Of a stretch of 64,000 nucleotides of DNA, positions 44,933 through 54,700 are shown piece by piece. The translations under genes were made by a program, and so were the position numbers. The stretch lies in contig NZ_FXAM01000003.1 in NCBI RefSeq assembly GCF_900155475.1, forward strand, positions 1 through 64,000, given 5' to 3'. Under the pieces are notes generated by a model. That model made no database searches and was not told the DNA's origin. It saw only the letters and a program-made list of their open reading frames with translations. Numbering within the stretch: position 1 is the first letter of the stretch; each line of letters starts with the position of its first letter. The stretch is from Methylomagnum ishizawai (GTDB lineage Bacteria; Pseudomonadota; Gammaproteobacteria; Methylococcales; Methylococcaceae).

Positions 44933-46828
44933 TCAGCCGCAGGCCAACTGCCCCGGCACCGTCCCGCTCACCGGGGAGAGCCGCTTGCTACCGCATTGTT
45001 CGGCCAGCAGGGTTTTCATCTGCGATTCGACGCCGGCCACCGCGGATTGGCCCGCCAGGTTGGTCAGTTCCAGCGGGTCGTGGGTCAGGTCGTACAACTC
45101 GAATTCCTCGGTGGCTTGGGCATCCTTCACGGTCTTCTGGAACCTCACCACGTAGGTGCCCACGTCGTTCTTATCGCCGAGTTCCCGCGTGGTTTCATCC
45201 TGGACGCCGCTGTCGCCGGGCGTGCCGGGGTCGCTCCAGTATTCCGGGTTGTCGTAATAGCGGGAGTATTTCCACAGCGTCCCATCGCCCAGCCGGGTGA
45301 TCACCGACTCGATATGGTTGGGTTGGACCACCGAGGCGTAGGACAGCCCGATCATGTTTTGCTGGCTCAAGCCCCGGCTGGGGTCGTCGTCGGTCATGAA
45401 GTAGACCGGGGCGTCCAGGGTTTCCGGGGCGGCCGCGCCCAGGATCGCCGCCGACACGTCCTTGCCGACCAGGGGCCGCGCGTCGGTGAAGCTGTCCTCG
45501 ATCTGCTGGCGCAGGCTTTCCGCGTCCAGCCCGGCCAGGCCCAGCAGGGTGGGCAGGATATCGACATGGCTGGTCAGGATATCGGTGCCGGTCGGCTGCG
45601 CGAACAGCGTCGGGTTGGAAAAGATCAAGGGTACGCGCAGGGCTTCCTCGTAGGCGGTATACCACTTCTGGTATAGCCCGCCGTGGGAGCCGAGCAGGTC
45701 GCCATGGTCGGAGGTGAACAGGACGATGGTGTTTTGGAAGAACCGCGAGTTCTTGAGCCGGTCGTAGACCCGCGCTAATTGCTCGTCCACGTCTTGGTGC
45801 AACTGGTAATACAGCCGGTAGTACTGATCGGTGGTGGCGGTCGGCTGGAACACCTTGCGGTAGGACTTGCGATAGCTGGCTTGGGCCTGCGGCTTGGTGG
45901 ACAGATCGTCGCGGCGGGTCTTGGCGAATTCGGTCCTGACGAACAGGTTTTGCGGCACTTGGTCGCCCACCGAGAAATCCCAAGACCCCTGCGGACCCGA
46001 GGCCAGCCGGCTAAAGAAGCCGAACAGGGTGATGTCGTGGGGGTTGAGCATGCTGCATACGGTCAGCCAGGGCGTGGTGTCGGAGTCCTTCTCCAGGCGA
46101 TCGAGCAGGTCGATGGTCTGGCCGGCGATGGCCTCGTCGCGGCCTTTCTTGTCGCGGGCCGAGGAGGCCGAGTTCAGGGGGTCGGTGCCGTGCGGCTCGG
46201 GTCCGATCCAGCCGGTGAAGCCGAATTCCCGCAAGCGCTTGGCGGCGAGGTATTGGGCTTCGGCCTCGGGGTCGCGGTTGCCGTCGGCGTCGTAGCTGAC
46301 CAGGGATTGGCGGGTGCCGGGCACGGTCAGGTCGGCGTGGGAGAGGTGCCATTTGCCTTTATAGAAGGTGCGGTAGCCGGCCGCGCGGAAGTAGTTGCCG
46401 AGGGTGGGGATGCTGTTGGGGTCCAGCCAGAACATGTCCGGGTCGTTGACCGACTTGGCGGTGCCGTCGGTATTGCCGACGCCGTGCAGGGAGGGGTAAT
46501 GGCCGGTGTAGAAGCAGGTGCGGCTGGGCGCACAGGCCACCGAGGCGGCGTAGTGGCGGTGGAATTCCATGCCGGTCTGGCGCAAAGCCTCCTGGGTCTT
46601 GAGGTAGGTCTTGCGGAAATCCTGGAGGTCTTGCGACTCGTAGGGGGTGGGATAGCGCTGCTCGTCCACCATGAGGATGAGGATGTTGGGTTTGCCGGCC
46701 AGGGACGGGGTGTTCTGCGCGGCCTGGGCCTCGCCGGTGTTCAAGCGGCCGAGTCCGGCCAGTCCCGCGGCGGCGACGCCGGATTTGAGGAATTGGCGGC
46801 GCTGGGTGGAGAGGGTGTCGTCGGTCAT
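44933..46828 (-). CDS. Tat-exported sulfatase of the alkaline phosphatase superfamily
   Basis: The 631-residue enzyme should hydrolyse sulfate esters in the periplasm. It opens with a Tat signal (RRQFLKSGVAAAGLAGLG). The sulfatase signature is CAPSR at residues 99-103, where Cys99 becomes formylglycine, followed by TGHYPSLHG. Later metal-site motifs include FTSDHGDLLGSHG. No formylglycine-generating enzyme is nearby. It stands alone between nifB and the NRPS locus, transcribed away from the latter. Confidence 0.9.
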   Translation of the reverse strand: MTDDTLSTQRRQFLKSGVAAAGLAGLGRLNTGEAQAAQNTPSLAGKPNILILMVDEQRYPTPYESQDLQDFRKTYLKTQEALRQTGMEFHRHYAASVACAPSRTCFYTGHYPSLHGVGNTDGTAKSVNDPDMFWLDPNSIPTLGNYFRAAGYRTFYKGKWHLSHADLTVPGTRQSLVSYDADGNRDPEAEAQYLAAKRLREFGFTGWIGPEPHGTDPLNSASSARDKKGRDEAIAGQTIDLLDRLEKDSDTTPWLTVCSMLNPHDITLFGFFSRLASGPQGSWDFSVGDQVPQNLFVRTEFAKTRRDDLSTKPQAQASYRKSYRKVFQPTATTDQYYRLYYQLHQDVDEQLARVYDRLKNSRFFQNTIVLFTSDHGDLLGSHGGLYQKWYTAYEEALRVPLIFSNPTLFAQPTGTDILTSHVDILPTLLGLAGLDAESLRQQIEDSFTDARPLVGKDVSAAILGAAAPETLDAPVYFMTDDDPSRGLSQQNMIGLSYASVVQPNHIESVITRLGDGTLWKYSRYYDNPEYWSDPGTPGDSGVQDETTRELGDKNDVGTYVVRFQKTVKDAQATEEFELYDLTHDPLELTNLAGQSAVAGVESQMKTLLAEQCGSKRLSPVSGTVPGQLACG

Positions 46829-47557
46829 GGGAACTCCTGGTTTTGGGTGTTGGTATGGGAGCGTGGTTCGGGCTTGCGGCTGGGGTGGACATTGACATTC
46901 CCAGGGGGGCTTATGGCCGCCGCCCCAGGTATTTTAGTCCACACCTAGGCAATCCTCCCGGCTTTGACGCCGAGCATCAGTTCAGGGCGATGAGCCAAAC
47001 CATCCTGGCTAGATCGCCCGCTTGATGGACACCTCAATGTATCTATTCCCAAGCGATTTTCCTGTTCAACACTCGCCTCCTCTATTTTGGAACATTGTTC
47101 CCGAGTAGCTTCAATCTGCCTTGGAACGATGGTGCCTATCCGCGCGGTTTGTGTCATTTACAGCCGTTTATCGTGGACTTCACGCCCGACCCGGAATATT
47201 AGAAATTCATAAATAGCTCATAAAAATTTCAATTTCCATAAAAAGTGCGGATTTTTGAAATATATCGGAAATAGCACGGATTGCGCCGATGAGCTTATCG
47301 ATCTTGAGTCAACACCTCATATATGCGTCAAATACCATAATAAATAAAACAAATGGCATATCTTCATAGCAAGACGGCATTAGCCGTCCAAGCAAGTCTT
47401 TGATTTACAAGTCGCAGGACTTTGGTCCGCTTCGTGCTTTGAAGCGATTATCGCTTAATGAGCTTTTATACAGATAGCCAGTCAATTTGTAACGCATAGA
47501 CACCTGGAGCCCAGTGTCCAGGACGCCCTTATACAAACCGCCGCAAAGGAAAGAAGC
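46829..47557. other. Intergenic region, strongly A/T-rich from about 47160
   Basis: No supported gene. The first half has window-average composition; from 47160 to about 47470 it is conspicuously A/T-rich, unlike anything else here. It contains a GACGGC-ATTA-GCCGTC hairpin at 47373-47388 and a near-palindromic AGCGATTATCGCT near 47443-47460. It carries the promoter of the MbtH-NRPS operon. No Fur box could be called with confidence. Confidence 0.5.
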
Positions 47558-47800
47558 ATGGCTTGGGACGCAGAAGACAATGCCACGATGTATCAAGTTG
47601 TAATCAATGAAGAAGAGCAATACTCGATCTGGCCGGACTATAAGGACTTGCCGGCAGGCTGGCGGGCGGTGGGCAAAGCTGGGGAGAAGCAGGCCTGCCT
47701 GGACTACATCAAAGAAGTCTGGACCGATATGCGTCCCTTGAGCCTGCGCCTGCGCATGGCTGCCGCCGAAACCGGCACCGGAGGGGAAGCGGCCCCATGA
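47558..47800 (+). CDS. MbtH-like protein
   Basis: MbtH-like proteins bind and activate NRPS adenylation domains. The 80-residue protein has the family pattern [24 protein letters not shown] and [18 protein letters not shown]. The ATG at 47558 has AAGGAAAG upstream. Its last four bases overlap the hydroxylase start. It is the first gene of the NRPS operon. Confidence 0.95.
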   Translation: MAWDAEDNATMYQVVINEEEQYSIWPDYKDLPAGWRAVGKAGEKQACLDYIKEVWTDMRPLSLRLRMAAAETGTGGEAAP

Positions 47801-48759
47801 TCGTCGCCGGGAACCTGTCGGCAGCGCCGACCCTGACCGCGCCGGATCGTCGGCACTTTGCGGACGTGGAGCGGCGGGAACGACTCTCCCCCGAGGCTTT
47901 CTTCGCCGAATACGTGGCGGAAGGCCGGCCCGTGCTGGTTCCGGGGGCGTTGCGGGAATGCCGGGCCTTGTCGCGTTGGAACCTCCCCTATCTGCGGGAC
48001 AGCGCCGGACAACGCAGGGTCCGGCTCAAGCGGGGGCTCACCGAGGGTGGCTTCGGCGGGATGACGATGGAGTCCACCTCTTTGGCCGATTACATCGACC
48101 ACCTGCAAAGCCACGAGGCGGCGTTGCGGCGGGGCGCGGTCCCGCCTCCGCAACAGCGGCCCGCTTATCTGCACGATATGCCGCTCCTGAGCTTGTTGCC
48201 CGAGGCGGCGGACGATCTCGCGGGGTTTCCGGCGGATTATTTCCCGCCCTGGTACCGGAACCATTGGTGCGAGTTCGCCCAGTTCTTCCTGGGGCCGTCC
48301 CATAGCCTGACGCCGCTGCACTTCGATTGCCTGCTCACCCACAACCTGTTCTTCCAGGTGGCTGGGCGCAAGCGCTTCATCCTGTTGCCCCGCGAACAAT
48401 GGGCTTGGTGCTACCGCCGCGATTGGCGGTGGTGCGAGGTCGATCCCGAAGCGCCCGACGAGCTACGCCATCCCCTCTATCGACAAGCCCGACCCCTGGC
48501 CTGTGTCGTCGAACCCGGCGATTTGCTCTATATGCCGCCGGGGATGCTGCACCACGTCCGCGGCCTGGAGTGTTCCATCTCCTTCAACGTCGATTGGCAT
48601 ACGCCGGACAGCGCCCTCAAGGGCGTCCTGGCCGGATTCCAGGGGATGCCGCGCAAAAACGTCTACTACAACGCGGTCATCGCGCTGGGGCTTTGGACGG
48701 GGATACCGGCCCCCAAGCTCCTGCCCTGGTATCGGTCTTATTTGAATTACGTCTCCTAA
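47797..48759 (+). CDS. Cupin_8/JmjC-type Fe(II)/2-oxoglutarate hydroxylase
   Basis: The 320-residue protein has a JmjC-like double-stranded beta-helix with the metal motif His175-x-Asp177 (LTPLHFD) and a distal His in MPPGMLHHV (252 or 253). The [16 protein letters not shown] strand is typical of cupin_8 hydroxylases. Coupled to mbtH by a four-base overlap and 12 bases before the NRPS gene, it most likely beta-hydroxylates an amino acid, either free or bound to a carrier domain. Metallophore clusters often hold such a step, but usually with a TauD-type enzyme. Confidence 0.82.
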   Translation: MIVAGNLSAAPTLTAPDRRHFADVERRERLSPEAFFAEYVAEGRPVLVPGALRECRALSRWNLPYLRDSAGQRRVRLKRGLTEGGFGGMTMESTSLADYIDHLQSHEAALRRGAVPPPQQRPAYLHDMPLLSLLPEAADDLAGFPADYFPPWYRNHWCEFAQFFLGPSHSLTPLHFDCLLTHNLFFQVAGRKRFILLPREQWAWCYRRDWRWCEVDPEAPDELRHPLYRQARPLACVVEPGDLLYMPPGMLHHVRGLECSISFNVDWHTPDSALKGVLAGFQGMPRKNVYYNAVIALGLWTGIPAPKLLPWYRSYLNYVS

Positions 48760-48771
48760 GGAAATCCCGCC

Positions 48772-51700
48772 GTGCGTTATTTGGAAGAATCTGGATCGTT
48801 GGAAATGCCCTTCCCCACGACCACGGATATCGTGGCTTTGCTGTGCGCCAGGGCGCAGCGTAAACCGGCGGCGACCGCCTACTTGTTCCTGGCCGATGGC
48901 GAAACCGAATCCGGCCACCTGAGCTACGCCGATCTGGACCTGAAGGCCCGCGCCATCGCGGCCCGGTTGCAGGCGGCGGTCGCGCCTGGGGAACGCGCCT
49001 TGTTGCTGTATCCGCCCGGACTGGATTATGTGGCGGCGTTCTTCGGCTGCCTCTATGCCGGGGTGGTCGCGGTGCCGGCCTATCCGCCCTCGCGGCGGCA
49101 ACTGGCCCGCCTGAGCAGCATTGTCGAGGACGCCGCGCCCGCTGCCATCCTGGGCACGGCGGAATTGGTCGCCCAATGCCAAGACGGCTTGGTTCCCGCC
49201 GCGCCGGACCGGATATGGCTGGCCACCGACGATCTGGACCCGGCCTGGGCCGGACGCTGGACGCCGCCGGTTCTGACCCCCGACAGTCTGGCCTTCCTGC
49301 AATACACCTCCGGCTCGACCGGCCAGCCCAAGGGCGTGATGGTGAGCCATGGCAACCTCATCGCCAACCAGGAAGCGATCCGGCAGGGTTTCGGCCATAC
49401 CGAGGCTTCCACCGTGGTGGGCTGGCTCCCGCTCTACCACGACATGGGCCTGATCGGGAACATCCTCCAGCCTTTATATGTCGGCTCCACCGCCGTCTTG
49501 ATGCCGCCCCTGGCCTTCCTGGAACAGCCGGTGCGCTGGCTGCGGGCCATCTCCACCTACCGGGCCGCGACTTCCGGCGGTCCCGATTTCGCCTACGCGC
49601 TCTGCGCCCGCAAGGTGACGGAAGCGCAAAAGCATGGCCTGGACCTGGGCTGCTGGACCTTGGCCTTCAATGGCGCGGAGCCGGTACGCGCCGCCACCCT
49701 GGAACGCTTCGCCGCCGCCTTCGCCGGTAACGGTTTCCGTCGCGACAGCATTTTCCCGTGCTACGGGCTGGCGGAGGCGACCTTGTTCGTGAGCGGCGAC
49801 AGGTTGGGGCGGGCGGCGGGTGATCCCGTGTCCTGCGGCCAGCCCTGGACCGGCCACGCAATCCGCATCGTCGATCCCGAAACCCGGCTGGCCTGCGCCG
49901 AAGGGCAAACCGGCGAGGTCTGGGTCGCGGGCCCGAGCGTGGCCCAAGGCTATTGGAACCGTCCCGAACTATCGGAATGGACCTTCAAGGCCGGGCTCGA
50001 AGAAACCCGGCCCGACGCCACCTCGCCAAACACCTTCCTCCGTACCGGCGATTTGGGCTGCCTCCAGGCTGGCCGGCTTTATATCAATGGCCGCCTCAAG
50101 GATTTGATCATCGTCCGCGGTCGCAATTTTCATCCCCAGGATATTGAACACGCCCTGACCGACCGTATCGAGGTCTTGCGGCCCGGCGGCTGCGCGGCGT
50201 TCCCGGTGACGGTGGATGGCGTGGAGCAAGCGGTGGTGGTCGCGGAGATCAGCCGGGAAGCCGTGCGCGGTGCCGATTTCGAGGCAGTCTTCACGGCGAT
50301 GCGGACGGTCCTGGCCGAAGAATGTGAATTATCCGCGGTCGGGCTGGCCTTGGTCCGGCCCGGCGCGGTACCGAAAACTTCCAGCGGCAAGCTACGCCGC
50401 CGGGATTGCAAACAAGCCTACCTGGACGGGTCGTTGCCGCTGCTGGCGCGTTCGGGGGACACGGCGAATCCCCTGGAAGCCACGCGAACCCCGGAAGAGG
50501 CGCGTCCGGTCCAGGCTGAAAATGACAATACCTGGCTGCTGCGGGAAGCCTTGTCCGCCCTGCCGGCAGCGGGGCGGGCACCGCTGATCGCCCGTTTCCT
50601 CCGTGCCCAGGCCGCCCGTTTGCTGCGGACCAGCGAGGCCGGGCTGACCGGGGAGGTGTCCTTGCGCGGCTTGGGCTTCGATTCGCTCAAGGCGGTGGAA
50701 CTCAAGCACGCGGTGGACGACCTCCTCGGCGGCGCGACACCGCTGACCCTGTTCCTGTCTGACGCCACATTGGCGGATATCGCCGGGCAATTGGCCGCCC
50801 AGCCCGCCGGGGTGGAATCCCAGGCAAGCCCCGATGCCTCCGATCCGCGCCTGCTCTCGCCTACCCAGCGCTCGATCTGGGCCATACAACAGCGCTACCC
50901 GGACAGCCCGGTCTACAACCTGCAAGCGGCTTTGCGCTTGCGCGGTGGTTTGGACGCGCCCGCCTTCGAACGCGCCCTGCGGGTCTTGCTGGCCCGGCAC
51001 GAGGTTTTACGTACCGTCTACCGCGCCGAGGGCGAGGACATCATCCAGACGGTGCTTGCGCCGGAATCCCTGCGCGACGATTTCGCGCTGATCGACGCGA
51101 CCGCCTGGGAAGAAGATGAATTGCGGCGGGATATGGAACGGCGCGCCGCCGACCCCTTCGATCTGGCCGCAGGCCCCATTGCGCGGACGACCCTGTACCG
51201 GCTGGGTGTGGACCACCACGCCCTGTTGTTCTCGGTCCATCACATCGCGGTGGACCTGTGGGCGGTGTTGCTCCTGCTGGAGGAACTCCGCGCTCATTAC
51301 GAAGCTTTACGGGCGGGCCGCGCCATCGACAGCGCCCTTCCCCGCGTCGGCTATCGCGATTTCGCGTCCTGGCAACGACATTATCCCGAATCCGCCGCCG
51401 GACAGGCGGAGTGGGATTACTGGCGGATCCAGTTGGCGGACGACCTGCCGATCCTGGAATTGCCCACCGATTTCCCGAGGCCTACCCTGCCCAGCTACCG
51501 GGGCGGTTCCTGCACCCTGCGAATAGATACCGAACTGGCGGATCGGCTGCGTGCCCTGGCCCAGCGGCGGGGCGCGACGGTTTTCACCCTGTTGCTAGCC
51601 GCCTACTCGGCTTGGTTGCACCGATATACCCGGCAGGACGATCTCATCGTGGGCACGGCGGGCACAGGCCGTTCCGAGGCCCGCTTCGCCCCGGTGGTCG

Positions 51701-54700
51701 GCAATTGCGTCAATCCGTTGGCTATCCGCGCCCGGCTGTCGTCCGGGGAGAGCTTCACGGCCCACCTGGACCGGGTGAAGGCCACGGTGCTGGACGCCCT
51801 GGCCCATCAGGACTTGCCATTCTCCAGCTTGGTCAAGCGCCTGCGGCCAACTCGGAGCGGCAATCATTGGCCGATTTTCCAGACCTTGTTCGTTTTCCAT
51901 GCCGCGCAATCCGGCGTGGCTGGCGATTTGGTCGGCTTGGCCCAGAGCGAACAGGGCGGCGAAGCGGTCTGGGGACCGTGGCGGACGACGCCCATCACCC
52001 TGCAAGAGCGGGGTGTCACCTTCGATCTGGAACTGACGGTCGCCGAACACCGGGGCGGTTTGCTGGCTTCCTTCCGTTATCCGCTGGACTTGTTCGCGCC
52101 AGAAACCCTGGCCCATATGGCGCGGGCCTTCCAAACCCTGTTGGAGGGCATCGCCGCCGACCCGGACCGCCCCGTGGGTGATTTGCCGCTGCTGACGCCG
52201 GAGGAACAACGCCGTCTGCGGCTGGAATGGAACGCCGTCGGCGCTGCTCCTCCGGCGCTACGGCTGCATCAATTATTCGAGGCCCAAGTGGAGCGCGACC
52301 CGGCGGCGACCGCGCTGGTTTGCGACACCGCCAGCCTCGCCTACGGGGAATTGAATGCCCAGGCCAACCGTCTGGCCCATGAGCTACGGGGCCGGGGGGT
52401 GGGGCCGGAAAGCCGGGTGGCCTTGTGCGTCGAACGCTCGCCCGCCCTGGTGGTGGGCCTCCTGGGGATACTCAAGGCCGGTGCCGCCTACGTGCCGGTG
52501 GACCCCAGCTATCCCCAGGAACGGATCGAGTATTTGCTGGCGGATAGCGGTGCCCGGCTGCTGCTGACCCAAGCGGCCTTGCTGGAGCGTTTGCCCCAGG
52601 ATATCGAAACCTTCTGCCTGGATCGGGACGCGGAGGCTTTAGCCCGGCATTCCGGGGAAGACGCGGCCTATCCGGTCGATCCCGACCATCCGGCCTATCT
52701 CATCTATACCTCGGGTTCCACTGGCCGCCCCAAGGGCACGGTCGTCACCCACCGCAACGCGGCCTATTCCACCGCCGCCCGCTTGGAATACTACCCGGTG
52801 CCGGTGGAGCGCTTCCTGCTGCTGTCCTCCTTCGCCTTCGATAGTTCGGTGGCGGGTATTTTCTGGACCTTGAGCCAGGGCGGTTGCTTGGTGCTGCCCA
52901 AGGAGGGTGCCCAGAAAGATCCCAAAGCCCTGGCCGAGACCATCGCCGGGCACAGGATTTCCCATCTGCTGTGCCTGCCTTCGCTGTACGGCCTGCTGCT
53001 GGACCAGTCCGAGCCCAGCCAACTCGCTTGCTTGCGTACCGTCATCGTGGCCGGCGAGGCCTGCCCCCGCGATCTGGTGGCCCGTCATGGCGCGCGCCAT
53101 CCCGAAACCCGGCTCTATAACGAATACGGTCCCACCGAGGCCACGGTCTGGAGCGCGGTCCATGCCATCACCCATCGCGATTTGGCTACGGAGCGGCCCA
53201 TTCCCATCGGTCGGCCCATCGCCAACGCTGCGGTTTATCTCCTGGATGCCCGTCGCAATCCGGTGCCGGTCGGGGTTCCGGGCGAGGCGTATATCGGCGG
53301 CGCGGGCGTGGCGCGGGGCTATCTGGACCGGCCCGAACTGAGCGCCGAGCGTTTCGTACCCGATCCCGGCGGCGTGGGGCGGCTATACCGGAGTGGCGAT
53401 TTGGCCCGTTACCGCGCCGACGGGGTCTTGGAATTCCTGGGCCGGGTGGATCAGCAAGTCAAAATCCGCGGCTTCCGTATCGAGCCGGGCGAGATCGAGG
53501 CGAAGCTGCGCGAAGCTTCCGGGGTCGCCGACGCGGCGGTGGTGGTGCGCGAGGACGTGCCGGGAGACCGGCGTTTGGTGGCCTACGTGGTGGCGCAACC
53601 CGCGGCCTCCCTGGCGGTGGATGAGTTGCGCCGCTTCCTCCAAGGCAGCCTGCCCGATTACATGACGCCCGCGGCCTTCGTGGTCTTGGAGCGCCTGCCC
53701 TCGACCCCCAATGGCAAGCTGGACCGCAAGGCCCTGCCCGCGCCGGATAGCGCCAGCCTGTCGTCGCAGTCCTACCAAGCGCCGGAAGGCGCCGCCGAAA
53801 TGCTCCTGGCCGATATCTGGCGCGAACTGCTGCGGGTCGAGCGGGTCGGGCGGCACGATAACTTCTTCGAGTTGGGCGGGGATTCCATCCTGGGTATCCA
53901 GGCCGCCAGCCGGGCTATGGACGCCGGTTTCGATATGACGTCCACCCATGTCTTCGAATATCCGAGCGTCGCCGCCCTGGCGGCGGCGGTCGTGTTCCAT
54001 GCCCCGGCCACCGGCGGCGATGCGGCTATCCCGGCGGCAGGCAAGAAGACCCAGGCGTTCGCCACCGCAGCTTTCGAGGTGGCCGACCTCCCGATGGAAG
54101 AGATCGCCGTCCTGTCCCGCGACGGCGATCTCGAAGATATCTATCCCCTGACCCCGATGCAGGAAGGGATGCTGTTCCACACCTTGCTGGAACCCGGCTC
54201 CGGCATCTATGTCATGCAGGACCGCTTCGACATCGAGGGGGATATAGACCCCGATTTGTTCCGCCGTGCCTGGCAAAGCGTGGTGGACCGCCATCCGGCG
54301 CTACGGACCTCGTATCTCTGGGAAGGCCGGGACCGGCCCTTGCAACGGGTCCACAAGCGCCTCGACCTGCCTTTCGAATATCTCGACTGGCGCGGGCTGA
54401 CGGAACCGGAAGCGCGGGAGCGCCTCGACGCGCTGCTGGACCGCGAACTGCGGGAAGGCATCGACTTGGCCCGGCCTCCGCTGATCCGGGTGCGCCTGCT
54501 GCGGTTGGGCGAGGAGCGCTATTGCCTCGCCTTCACCCATCACCACATCATCCTGGATGCTTGGTGTAACTCTTTGATATTCCTTGAGTTCAGGGCCGCC
54601 TATGAGGCATTGGCCCAAGGCCGTCCGTTGGACGCGCCGCCCGTGCGGCCCTTCCGCGATTATATGGGCTGGCTCCGGTCGCAAGACGCCGGGCTGGCGG

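Noticed and set aside
46945-47157. 70-residue minus-strand open frame upstream of the sulfatase
   Set aside because: No family match, no convincing ribosome site and no conserved neighbour; left as intergenic.
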